From Chitinophagaceae bacterium (GTDB lineage Bacteria > Bacteroidota > Bacteroidia > Chitinophagales > Chitinophagaceae): 64,000 nt of DNA. Positions within the stretch are counted from its first letter, which is position 1, and every line of letters begins with the position of its first letter. Both the position numbers and the translations under genes were made by a program. A model generated the notes under the pieces. That model worked only from the letters and a program-made list of their open reading frames with translations. It ran no database searches and was not told where the DNA came from. Shown here piece by piece: positions 43,456 to 51,536 of this stretch. The stretch is taken from the NCBI GenBank assembly GCA_016787085.1, contig JAEUVJ010000057.1, forward strand, positions 1 to 64,000. The letters are read 5' to 3'.

Positions 43456-46221
43456 ATGAGAAAAGCGCTCTGTACTTTTTTTTCCCTTTTCCTTTTTATT
43501 ATCGCATCACTGGCCCAGCAGGTGCTGACTGGTAAAGTGACCGACAATACGGGTAAACCAATCGCTGACGTATCCGTACAATCTACCAAAACCGGCAAAG
43601 GTGTTTATACCGCCGCAGACGGAAGTTTCCGGCTGCAAGTGATCGCCGACGATGAGATCGTGGTCTCTATGATCGGTTTTGTACCGCAAACTATCCAGAC
43701 AAAAGGTAAAACAGACATCAGCATATCGCTGGTGCCGGGCAATATTGATCTTGGACAGGTGATACTCGTAGGTACCCGCAGCACCGGACGTGTCAAAACC
43801 GAAACACCGGTACCGGTAGATGTTGTGAACGTAGGCCAGGTATCTATGCCGACCGCCAGGATGGACCTGACCTCTATTTTAAATTTTTCTGCCCCTTCAT
43901 TTAACTACAATAAACAAAGCGGCAGTGATGGCGCTGATCATATTGACCTGGCTACACTGCGCGGACTTGGGCCTGATCAGACCCTGGTGTTGGTAAATGG
44001 CAAACGCCGTCACCAGACTGCATTTGTTGCAGTATTTGGTACAAGAGGAAGAGGTAACTCAGGTACAGACCTGAATGCCATACCGGCGAGTTCCATTGAC
44101 CGGGTGGAGATACTGAGAGACGGCGCTTCGGCACAATATGGATCCGATGCTATTGCCGGTGTGATCAACTTAGTATTGAAAAAATCAGTGAACCAGCTTA
44201 CCGGCAGCGTCGGCTATGCAGGTTATCATGACCCCAAATTCAATACGGCCTTTGGCGATGATCTGAAGACACAATACGAACATGCAGGTAAAATAGATGG
44301 CAATTCTTTTTCTGCCAACCTCAATTATGGATTACCTATCGGGAAAAACGGGGGATTCATTAACCTGTCCGTGGATGCCCTTAGCACCGGCAAAACTTTC
44401 CGCCAGTCATTGGATACTTCTGATTATGTCAATAACCCCGATGGTATGTATATTGACATTTACCGTCGCGGTAATGGGGATGCGTCATTGGATATGATCG
44501 GTGGTATGCTGAATATGGAACTACCGATGAAGGGTGGTGTTTCCCTGTATTCTTTCGGAGGGTATAATCATAAATCGTCTGATGCCTTTGCTTTCACCCG
44601 TAATTTCTCAGCAAGGCCCGATCGTTTTCCCACCGATGGTGGCGGCAACCTGATCTTTGTTTCTTCCATTATGAAAGTGAGCAATGATGGCGAAACATTT
44701 TTTTCCCCGCATATCCAGACAAAGATCAATGACCTTTCCTACACAGCGGGACTAAAAGGGAAAACAGAGACAGGGTGGAACTGGGACCTGAGTAATACCA
44801 TCGGAAGGAATGATTTTCATTTTTACGGGGATAAGACCTTTAATGCTTCTCTCGGCTCCACGCAAACACATTTCGACGATGGCGGCTTCAACTTTTTGCA
44901 AAACACCGTGAACCTGAATTTCAGCAAACAGATCTCTGAATCTTTCAACTTTGCGATCGGTGCAGAGAACCGGTCCGAACGATATAAGATCTATGCAGGA
45001 GAAGAAGCCTCTTACACCAATTATGACCCATCAGGAGATAAGGCTACAGGCTCACAGGGTTTTCCGGGTTATCAGCCCAATGACGAAGTAAATGCCAAAC
45101 GTTCTGTGATCGGCCTGTACGCCGATGCAGAATATGATGTAACAAAAAAATGGCTGGTCAATGGTGCAGTACGTATAGAGAACTATTCCGACTTTGGTTT
45201 TACCAGCAATTATAAATTTGCGACCCGGTTAAAAGCCTCTCCCACGTTCAATATCCGTGGCTCGGTGAGTACCGGTTTCCGGGCGCCTTCTTTACAACAG
45301 ATCAATTTCAGTTCTACTTTCACTACAGTACAGGCAGGCAATATTGCTGAAGTAAAAATAGCCCCGAACTACAGCCCTATTACCAAAGCAGCCGGCATAC
45401 CTGAGCTGAAAGAAGAAAAAAGTGTGAACGGAAGTCTTGGCTTTGCCTGGCAGGCTGCACAAGGATTGAACATCACCATTGACGGGTACTGGGTCAAAGT
45501 AAAAGACAGGGTGGTGATCACCGGGCAGTTCGATGGCAGCGACCCTGATCTGGATCCGCTGTTAAGGGCACAGATGGCCGCCCTGAATGTCAGTCTTGCC
45601 CAGTTCTTCACCAATGCCGTTTCTACCATCAACAAGGGTATAGATGTGGTGATTGATTACAGCAAAAAATCAGGCAATAACCGGTACAAGGTTTTGTTCA
45701 CCGGTAATTTTCAGAAAATGGATATAGACAAGATCAATATACCGTCAAAATTATCGGGCTCTGAGTTTTTGCGCCAGACATTTCTCAGCGACAGGGAACA
45801 GAAATTCATTTTAGCTTCAGCTCCCAATACCAAATGTGCCCTCAACCTGGAATATGGCATTGGCAAATTCACTGCCGGTACCCGGCTGACATATTTCGGT
45901 GAGGTCAGTTTGCTTGGCTATGGAGAAGATGGTCTCGGTATCAGCCCGCAGGTACCTAAAGATGATGGCACTGGTTATGTAAAAGATGAATACAACTATG
46001 GCGGCAAACTCGTTACCGATCTCTATTTCAGTTTTAAACTGAACAAGAACTTTACGTTATTCGCCGGCTCAGATAACCTGCTGAATGTTCATCCGGATTT
46101 TGGTGTAGCGCCGGGAGCAAAAGGCTGGGCTTACAATACAGAGACCGGCGGACCCTGGGATGCTGTGCAGATGGGAGCTAACGGTAGAAGGTTATTCGCC
46201 AGGATCGGGTTCAGTTTTTAA
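43456..46221 (+). CDS. TonB-dependent outer-membrane receptor
   Basis: A 921-residue receptor with a signal peptide (MRKALCTFFSLFLFIIASLA), a carboxypeptidase-regulatory-like domain (about 22-105: GKVTDNTGKPIADVSVQSTKTGKGVYTAADGSF), a plug (DLATLRGLGPDQTLVLVNGKRRH, then SIDRVEILRDGASAQYGSDAIAGVINLVLKK) and a C-terminal 22-strand barrel ending in the terminal-Phe motif GRRLFARIGFSF. It energises uptake of a large ligand through TonB. There is no SusD partner or ECF sigma/FecR pair next to it, so the ligand cannot be inferred. It starts 84 bp after the PBP fusion gene. Confidence 0.93.
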   Translation: MRKALCTFFSLFLFIIASLAQQVLTGKVTDNTGKPIADVSVQSTKTGKGVYTAADGSFRLQVIADDEIVVSMIGFVPQTIQTKGKTDISISLVPGNIDLGQVILVGTRSTGRVKTETPVPVDVVNVGQVSMPTARMDLTSILNFSAPSFNYNKQSGSDGADHIDLATLRGLGPDQTLVLVNGKRRHQTAFVAVFGTRGRGNSGTDLNAIPASSIDRVEILRDGASAQYGSDAIAGVINLVLKKSVNQLTGSVGYAGYHDPKFNTAFGDDLKTQYEHAGKIDGNSFSANLNYGLPIGKNGGFINLSVDALSTGKTFRQSLDTSDYVNNPDGMYIDIYRRGNGDASLDMIGGMLNMELPMKGGVSLYSFGGYNHKSSDAFAFTRNFSARPDRFPTDGGGNLIFVSSIMKVSNDGETFFSPHIQTKINDLSYTAGLKGKTETGWNWDLSNTIGRNDFHFYGDKTFNASLGSTQTHFDDGGFNFLQNTVNLNFSKQISESFNFAIGAENRSERYKIYAGEEASYTNYDPSGDKATGSQGFPGYQPNDEVNAKRSVIGLYADAEYDVTKKWLVNGAVRIENYSDFGFTSNYKFATRLKASPTFNIRGSVSTGFRAPSLQQINFSSTFTTVQAGNIAEVKIAPNYSPITKAAGIPELKEEKSVNGSLGFAWQAAQGLNITIDGYWVKVKDRVVITGQFDGSDPDLDPLLRAQMAALNVSLAQFFTNAVSTINKGIDVVIDYSKKSGNNRYKVLFTGNFQKMDIDKINIPSKLSGSEFLRQTFLSDREQKFILASAPNTKCALNLEYGIGKFTAGTRLTYFGEVSLLGYGEDGLGISPQVPKDDGTGYVKDEYNYGGKLVTDLYFSFKLNKNFTLFAGSDNLLNVHPDFGVAPGAKGWAYNTETGGPWDAVQMGANGRRLFARIGFSF

Positions 46222-46224
46222 TAG

Positions 46225-46382
46225 TATTTCCCACAAAGACACGGAGACCACAAAGAGAAAGAGTTTTTTGTGAGCTTAGTGTCTTTGTGGGATAAAATTT
46301 ACTCCTGTTTCCCAACAGAACACAGAGGGCACAAAGGGAGAGAGTTTCTTTTAGTGAACCTTGTGTCTTGCCGGGATAAGCA
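46225..46382. repeat. two tandem degenerate palindromic units after the receptor gene
   Basis: Unit 1 (46225-46297) has perfect 13-bp arms CCCACAAAGACAC (46230-46242) and GTGTCTTTGTGGG (46279-46291). Unit 2 (about 46307-46382) is a diverged direct copy with the same ACAC-GAG-CACAAAG core and a weaker GTGTCTT right arm. No coding potential is seen. It lies between the convergent receptor and acetyltransferase genes and may act as a terminator. Confidence 0.75.
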
Positions 46383-46392
46383 TTACTATTCT

Positions 46393-46968
46393 TTACCTGT
46401 TGTTTGTCTGAAATATTTTATCAATGACCGTGCTACTTAGTTCAGAAAACTTCACAGGCGGCACCGGTTCGTGATCATATTCATTAAGGATCAGTTGCCA
46501 CCAGCCGACCGTTTTCCATTTGCCCAGTTTGTAACCCACATTCTCATAGGTAGCAAACCATTTGAACCCGCAGCTTTCATGAAAGCGGACGCTTCTTTCG
46601 TTCGGCAAATTGATGACGGCATATACATTCCGGTAGCCCTGGAGCTTCAGTATATCAAATAAATGAGCATATAACGCTTTACCTGCTCCTGTGCGCAAAT
46701 GATCATCATGTATATACACCGAACATTCCACGCACCATTGGTAGCCGGCCCTTTCCCTGTATCTTGAACCATAGGCATAACCCGCTATGACTCCTTCGGT
46801 CTCGCAAACTAGCCAGGGCCAGTTCTCCAGGTACGAACTTATCCTGTTGGCAAAAGCCTCCTCCACCGGTACTTCGGTCTCAAAAGTGAAAGAAGTTTCC
46901 CTGATATAAGGAGCATAAATGTCCAATATCCCTTTTGCATCAGAAGGCTTGGCTACACGTATGGTCAT
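46393..46968 (-). CDS. GNAT acetyltransferase, phosphinothricin-acetyltransferase-like
   Basis: A 191-residue GNAT-fold enzyme with the layout of the PAT/Bar group: IRVAKPSDAKGILDIYAPYIRETSFTFETEVP at the start, VIAGYAYGSRYRERAGYQWCVECSVYI in the centre, the acetyl-CoA loop HLRTGAGKALYAHL (a variant of Q/RxxGxG/A), and NERSVRFHESCGFKWFATYENVGYKLGKW. It acetylates an amino group on a small molecule. The natural substrate is probably not a herbicide; several PAT-like enzymes act on methionine derivatives. It diverges from the flavin-binding protein gene, with two operator-like dyads in the spacer. Confidence 0.88.
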   Translation of the reverse strand: MTIRVAKPSDAKGILDIYAPYIRETSFTFETEVPVEEAFANRISSYLENWPWLVCETEGVIAGYAYGSRYRERAGYQWCVECSVYIHDDHLRTGAGKALYAHLFDILKLQGYRNVYAVINLPNERSVRFHESCGFKWFATYENVGYKLGKWKTVGWWQLILNEYDHEPVPPVKFSELSSTVIDKIFQTNNR

Positions 46969-47044
46969 TTGCTGTTGAGAGGTCTGTTTGCTAATGGCTG
47001 TAAGTTATCATTTTCCCATGTGAAAAACCGAACAGTTCCCCCGG

Positions 47045-47056
47045 TGATGATTATCA
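47045..47056. promoter_or_regulatory. Crp/Fnr-type dyad TGAT-N4-ATCA (site 1)
   Basis: TGATGATTATCA has the FNR core TGAT-N4-ATCA. It is embedded in a longer imperfect palindrome from CCCCC (47038) to GGGGG (47063). It sits in the spacer between the acetyltransferase and flavin-protein genes. Confidence 0.6.
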
Positions 47057-47066
47057 TTGGGGGACG

Positions 47067-47078
47067 TGAGTGTTCTCA
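47067..47078. promoter_or_regulatory. Crp/Fnr-type dyad TGAG-N4-CTCA (site 2)
   Basis: TGAGTGTTCTCA, a TGA-N6-TCA dyad with complementary fourth base. Its centre is 22 bp from site 1, two helical turns, on the same DNA face. Confidence 0.45.
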
Positions 47079-47127
47079 TCCTGAATGACTGTTGCTCCTC
47101 GGTAAATTACAAAACAGAACAGTAAAC

Positions 47128-47598
47128 ATGCTGGGACTGCTGAATAAATATGAAATTGAAGAAGTGCTGGCCAACCACTATGTAGGTCATCTGGGCTGCC
47201 ATGCAGATGGTGTCACTTACGTGGTGCCGGTCAGCTATGCTTATCATGATAACTGTGTGTACGGACATACAGAGGAGGGCAAGAAAATATGGATGATGCG
47301 CAAGAACCCCGGCGTGTGTTTCCAGGTAGAGGACATGCAAGATATGGCCAACTGGAAAAGTGTGATAGCATGGGGAAAATATGAAGAGCTGACAGAACCT
47401 GAACTGAGGAGTCAGGCATTGGTAAAGCTGATGGACAGGCGTCTTCCCTATGTAGCCAGCAGAACGGCCAGGTTATCACCCGACTGGCCTTTTTCACCCG
47501 GAGACCTGAATAAGATAAAAGGAATAGTCTATAGGATAACACTGGAAGAAAAAACAGGACGTTTCGAAAAAGTAGAAGGCCCCTCCTTCTTTTTGTAA
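47128..47598 (+). CDS. pyridoxamine 5'-phosphate oxidase-like flavin-binding protein
   Basis: A 156-residue split-barrel flavoprotein of the PNPOx-like/NimA group. It begins MLGLLNKYEIEEVLANHYVGHLGCHADGVTYVVPVSYAY and contains CVYGHTEEGKKIWMMRKNPGVCFQVEDM, the usual FMN-binding pattern. Such proteins reduce small molecules or act as general flavin reductases; the substrate is unknown. The ATG at 47128 is used because the protein family starts just before this motif. Two tandem TGA-N6-TCA dyads lie 50-83 bp upstream and the RIC repair gene follows, so it is probably part of the same low-oxygen/nitrosative response. Confidence 0.87.
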   Translation: MLGLLNKYEIEEVLANHYVGHLGCHADGVTYVVPVSYAYHDNCVYGHTEEGKKIWMMRKNPGVCFQVEDMQDMANWKSVIAWGKYEELTEPELRSQALVKLMDRRLPYVASRTARLSPDWPFSPGDLNKIKGIVYRITLEEKTGRFEKVEGPSFFL

Positions 47599-47638
47599 GA
47601 AGAGAAACCGTGTCTTTAACTTAAATCATGGCGACGGC

Positions 47639-47650
47639 TGACTTTCGTCA
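47639..47650. promoter_or_regulatory. Crp/Fnr-type dyad TGAC-N4-GTCA (site 3)
   Basis: TGACTTTCGTCA is a perfect dyad with the TGA-N6-TCA spacing, ending 39 bp before the RIC gene start at 47690, a position suited to activation. Confidence 0.55.
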
Positions 47651-47689
47651 TAAATGGATATTTATATCCGTTTTACTTTGTCCGTCATT

Positions 47690-48442
47690 ATGTTCCTTCG
47701 TGAAATAGATATCAGCGACGAAACCCTGGTGACGGATATTGTTACCAAAGATTACCGCACTTCAGCCATCTTCAGGAAATATGGCATTGAGTTCTGTTGC
47801 ACCGGCAGAATACCACTTCGCAAAGCCTGTGAAATGAACGGGCTTGATACAGAAGTGGTCAAAAAGGAACTGTACGACTCCACCCGGAATATACAGGTAT
47901 CCAATGCCACGGATTTCAATGACTGGGATATTGATTTCCTTACCGATTATATCCGGAATATCCATCACTCCTACCTGCGGAAAAACCTCCCGGAGATCAC
48001 TGAAATATTAGAACGCTTCACTGAAGGACATCAAAAACAATACCCCCGTCTTCCGGCATTAGTTACGGCATTCAACCATCTCAAAAAAGTTTTGCTCCCC
48101 CACCTGGATCATGAAGAACAGGTGATCTTTCCTTACATCAAACAGATCAACCATGCACACAGAAGCCGTGAGCCTTATGCTGCGCTGCTGGTACGGACCC
48201 TTCGCAAACCTGTAGAAGAGATGATGCATAAGGAACATGAACAGATCCGTGATTTCCTGCGCCTGTCAAGGGAACTGACCCAGAATTATACCACGCCGGT
48301 CCAAGCCTGCGTCAGCCATAAGGTTTGCTTCCTGAAACTGCAGGAACTCGACCACGAACTGGTACAGCATACCCACCTGGAAAACAATATTCTCTTCCCC
48401 AAAGCGCTGGCCATGGAAAAAGAACTCCTGCAGGCAGAATAA
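47690..48442 (+). CDS. RIC-type iron-sulfur centre repair protein (ScdA/YtfE-like)
   Basis: A 250-residue protein of the repair-of-iron-centres family. It has the N-terminal DUF542 domain with IVTKDYRTSAIFRKYGIEFCCTGR (Cys36 and Cys37) and a C-terminal hemerythrin-like di-iron four-helix bundle with His/Glu ligands in NIHHSYLRKNLPEI, LLPHLDHEEQVIFPYI, MHKEHEQIRDFL and LVQHTHLENNILFPKA. These proteins restore iron-sulfur clusters damaged by nitric oxide or peroxide. I chose the ATG at 47690 since an ATG twelve codons earlier leaves little room after the upstream dyad at 47639. It lies between the flavin protein and the PAS kinase. Confidence 0.92.
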   Translation: MFLREIDISDETLVTDIVTKDYRTSAIFRKYGIEFCCTGRIPLRKACEMNGLDTEVVKKELYDSTRNIQVSNATDFNDWDIDFLTDYIRNIHHSYLRKNLPEITEILERFTEGHQKQYPRLPALVTAFNHLKKVLLPHLDHEEQVIFPYIKQINHAHRSREPYAALLVRTLRKPVEEMMHKEHEQIRDFLRLSRELTQNYTTPVQACVSHKVCFLKLQELDHELVQHTHLENNILFPKALAMEKELLQAE

Positions 48443-48504
48443 AGACATTTCTTACCGATATTTGACCGTACATTACCCATTGACAAAGAACAACTGAACA
48501 CCCC

Positions 48505-50076
48505 ATGCGGAGATTTACCAGTAAGATTGCCACAGTATATGTCTTTATCATTTTTGTACTTACTACTGCATTGAGTTATCTCTATCCCGGTTTCACTTTT
48601 ATATCCGGCGGCTTTTTGCTGGGTATTTTCTTTACCACCTTTATTGAAGGGAGGTATTCTACTTTACTGGCTGCTTTTATCAGCATTATCGTTGTGCTTG
48701 CGCTGTATTTTACCAACGAAAACAGGGTCCATACCGCTACAGCCATTACCGAAACGATATTCCAGATCATGCTGATCCTGTTCTGTGCGATCGCCGTACT
48801 GTATGTAAAAACACTTTATACCGATATTAAGTCTGACAAGACACATATGACCTCGCTATATGAAAATGCCACCGAAGGTATCATTCTTACCAACCGGGAA
48901 GGCATTATTGTACTGGCCAATCCCGCAGCAGAACAGATATTCGGTTACCAGCATGATGAATTGATCGGGCAGCCGATCGAAATACTCATACCCCAGCAAT
49001 ACCGCGGGCACCATGGTGGTTTACGGGAGGGGTTTCATAAACAGCCGCAGCACCGTACCATGGGCGCCGGCCGGGACCTGCACGGTACAAGAAAGAACGG
49101 TGAAAGCTTCCCGGTAGAAGTTAGTTTAAGCTATTACAAGCAGAGCAATAAAACCTATGTGATCGCCTTTATTGTTGACATCACACAGAGAAAGCATATC
49201 GAAAATGATATGCTGAAGCAGAAAAAACAACTGGAAAAGGTCACCAATGACATCCGCAAACTCAATACCGAACTGGAGGCCAAAGTAGAAGAAAGAACCG
49301 TGATACTCCGGGAAGCATTGATGAAGCTGGAAGAATCTCAGACCGAACTGAGCGAAGCGCTGGATAAGGAAAGGGAACTGAATGAGATCAAAAGCCGTTT
49401 TGTTTCGATGGCCTCCCATGAGTTCCGCACCCCGCTGAGTACGATCCTGTCTTCTGCCTCCTTAGTATCCAGGTACACTACAACGGAAGACAATGAAAAA
49501 AGGGAAAGACATATCCGCAAGATCAAAGACTCCGTGAACTACCTGAATGAACTGCTGGAAGATTTTCTTTCTCTTGGCAAACTGGAAGAAGGAAAGGTCA
49601 GCATCACCATATCTTCTTTTAATGTCAGGGATTTCTTTGCCGACATTATTGATGAGACCAAAACGATCATGAAGCAGGGCCAGGAAATAAAAATGGAATG
49701 TGAAGGAGGCGAAGAATTCATTACAGATAAACGAATGCTGAAGAATATCCTGCTCAACCTCCTGTCAAACGCCACCAAATTCTCCGGCGAAGAGAAGAAG
49801 ATATGGGTCAATATCGGTAACAGCAGCCAACTGTTGACGGTAACGGTAAAGGATGAAGGGATCGGCATTCCTGAAGACGATCTTCCTTATCTCTTCGACA
49901 CTTTCTTCCGGGGCAAAAATGTAAGCAATATCCAGGGCACAGGCCTGGGCCTGCCGATCATCAAACGGTATCTTGACCTGTTGCAGGGTGAAATATCTGT
50001 AACCAGCCGGTATAATGAAGGGACGGCTTTCACCATCAAACTTCCTATGCTGGAAGAACAGGTCAAGGTTAGCTGA
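48505..50076 (+). CDS. membrane-bound PAS sensor histidine kinase
   Basis: A 523-residue kinase with three to four N-terminal membrane helices (about 8-105), a PAS domain (about 115-235: LYENATEGIILTNREGIIVLANPAAEQIFGY, then GTRKNGESFPVEVSLSYYK), a coiled coil (about 240-295), HisKA with phospho-His305 in MASHEFRTPLSTILSSASL, and an HATPase domain (NILLNLLSNATKFS, VKDEGIGIPEDDLPYLFDTFFRG, GTGLGLPIIKRYL). No receiver domain and no adjacent response regulator is present. The nearest orphan receiver is the fusion regulator at 59465, across the cbb3 cluster, so I infer those two are partners. The PAS layout is like FixL, but a heme ligand cannot be assigned. Confidence 0.92.
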   Translation: MRRFTSKIATVYVFIIFVLTTALSYLYPGFTFISGGFLLGIFFTTFIEGRYSTLLAAFISIIVVLALYFTNENRVHTATAITETIFQIMLILFCAIAVLYVKTLYTDIKSDKTHMTSLYENATEGIILTNREGIIVLANPAAEQIFGYQHDELIGQPIEILIPQQYRGHHGGLREGFHKQPQHRTMGAGRDLHGTRKNGESFPVEVSLSYYKQSNKTYVIAFIVDITQRKHIENDMLKQKKQLEKVTNDIRKLNTELEAKVEERTVILREALMKLEESQTELSEALDKERELNEIKSRFVSMASHEFRTPLSTILSSASLVSRYTTTEDNEKRERHIRKIKDSVNYLNELLEDFLSLGKLEEGKVSITISSFNVRDFFADIIDETKTIMKQGQEIKMECEGGEEFITDKRMLKNILLNLLSNATKFSGEEKKIWVNIGNSSQLLTVTVKDEGIGIPEDDLPYLFDTFFRGKNVSNIQGTGLGLPIIKRYLDLLQGEISVTSRYNEGTAFTIKLPMLEEQVKVS

Positions 50077-50116
50077 ACAATTACCTTGCCCGGATGTTGA
50101 AGTACTATACAATGAC

Positions 50117-50359
50117 ATGAAACAAAGGATACCCATAGCCGTTCATATAGCTTCAGTGTTATTATTACTCTATGTTCTCCTGCTTACATTCAATGCGCCG
50201 ATTTCCATCACCCGCCTGCTTTTTGTACTCTCCCCGTTCCTGGTAATATGGATGGTCATTTCCGTACTGCGATCCAAAACCTTTACCGGCAAGGAACTGG
50301 ATGAAGGTGAAGAATGGGGATATGCCGATAAAAAGAAAGATGAGCTGGGGATGTTTTAG
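50117..50359 (+). CDS. small two-helix membrane protein
   Basis: An 80-residue protein starting at MKQRIPIAVHIASVLLLL, with two membrane helices (about 7-27 and 32-50) and an acidic/basic cytosolic tail (ELDEGEEWGYADKKKDEL). No family is recognised. It starts 40 bp after the PAS kinase on the same strand, so it may be co-transcribed and could be a kinase accessory. Its stop overlaps the convergent SafE-like gene by 4 bp. Confidence 0.6.
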   Translation: MKQRIPIAVHIASVLLLLYVLLLTFNAPISITRLLFVLSPFLVIWMVISVLRSKTFTGKELDEGEEWGYADKKKDELGMF

Positions 50360-51069
50360 GGATGACAAACCACCGTCTCACCCGCCGGCCCGTTAAGCAC
50401 CGGGCTGATAAAAGGGATACCGAGGTTAAGCCCGCGGAGAATTAAAAGGATCGCCATGATCGTCATGAATACCGGTACGGCCTTTCGGAATATATTTCTT
50501 ACCGGTAAACTAACCATCCGTCCAAAATAACTGACTGCCATCATGGCCGGTAAAGTGCCTGCTCCAAACATCGCCATGAACAAAACGCTGTAAGAAATTT
50601 CCGTAGTGGTCAATGCTCCGGCAACCGCTACATATACCATGGCACAAGGCAACAGTCCATTGGCCATACCCATCAGCAAAAATCCCGCAACACTTTTCTT
50701 TGACTGAAAGGCTTTGATCATGTAAGATTGAACGGCTACGAAGAACCTTTTGAAAACAGAAGGCTGCAGCGGGTTTTTATAGACCCAGTATAAAATGACA
50801 AGCAACAATACAGTCGCTCCCATAATGATGGAGAACCACTGCTGGAACCCTGCCAGGTAGATCCTTCTTCCGGCCAGCCCGAATACCAGGCCAAAAGCGG
50901 CATAGGTAATGATCCTGCCAAACTGGTAAAGAAAAAGAGAAATAAGTTGCTGTGACTTTGATAAATGATGAACAGGCAGGGCCAGTGCCAATGGCCCGCA
51001 CATACCTACGCAATGGAGGCTGCTGACAGCCCCGAGGGAGAACCCGGCTATGATGGCTGCCCATAACAT
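50356..51069 (-). CDS. SafE/DsbD-like membrane protein of the cbb3 assembly cluster
   Basis: A 237-residue protein with six or seven membrane helices, annotated in this context as 'sulfite exporter TauE/SafE family' or DsbD-like. It has the Cys pair motif SLHCVGMCGPLALALP near the N-terminus and the internal repeat-like NGLLPCAMVYVAVAGALTT, which together suggest copper or thiol handling during oxidase assembly. The start is set by a TGATG overlap with the ccoH stop at 51069-51071, which couples translation. It is the last gene of the cco operon. Confidence 0.82.
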   Translation of the reverse strand: MLWAAIIAGFSLGAVSSLHCVGMCGPLALALPVHHLSKSQQLISLFLYQFGRIITYAAFGLVFGLAGRRIYLAGFQQWFSIIMGATVLLLVILYWVYKNPLQPSVFKRFFVAVQSYMIKAFQSKKSVAGFLLMGMANGLLPCAMVYVAVAGALTTTEISYSVLFMAMFGAGTLPAMMAVSYFGRMVSLPVRNIFRKAVPVFMTIMAILLILRGLNLGIPFISPVLNGPAGETVVCHP

Positions 51070-51506
51070 CAGATAATGCTTAATGGTTTTTCTGTGTAAT
51101 AATCTTTGCCACCGGCTTTCCAACTGATCTTTACGATATAGTTACCTGATACGATCAGTTTATCATCCAGCATCTGCATGCCATTATTATCTGTATGGAT
51201 CTCAAACTTCCTGTCCCTTTTTGCGTCGTAATCGCAGTAGAAATGTACTGTGCCGGACACTTCCTGCCCCTTCATCTCTGCAGGCAGTTGCAGTACCAGT
51301 CCGTTATCCGTTTTAGCCAGTTTTACTACCTCGCTTAGTGCGTTGGCCCGGTTCACGCCGTCAATGACCTCCTGGTAACGTAGTTCATTTTTATAATACT
51401 CTTTGTCCACCAGTTCAAAGTTGGTACTCATGGCCCGGTACACCAGAAAGAACATACCCGCCCCGAAAACGATAAAGGTGACCAAAAGTTTGTTTCCCCA
51501 GTTCAT
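51069..51506 (-). CDS. ccoH: FixH/CcoH family cbb3 assembly protein
   Basis: A 145-residue protein with one N-terminal membrane helix (KLLVTFIVFGAGMFFLVYRAM) followed by the family's ELVDKEYYKNELRYQEVIDGVNRA segment and a periplasmic strand-rich domain. CcoH/FixH is needed for assembly and stability of the cbb3 oxidase, probably with the CcoI copper ATPase. It lies between ccoG (30 bp) and the SafE-like gene (1-bp overlap). Confidence 0.88.
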   Translation of the reverse strand: MNWGNKLLVTFIVFGAGMFFLVYRAMSTNFELVDKEYYKNELRYQEVIDGVNRANALSEVVKLAKTDNGLVLQLPAEMKGQEVSGTVHFYCDYDAKRDRKFEIHTDNNGMQMLDDKLIVSGNYIVKISWKAGGKDYYTEKPLSII

Positions 51507-51536
51507 AATATGCGTTTTGATTGATGATGAATGAAC

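Noticed and set aside
48505..50076. Heme-binding FixL orthologue
   Set aside because: The PAS layout is similar, but this domain type is shared by many non-heme sensors and the axial His cannot be assigned from sequence alone.
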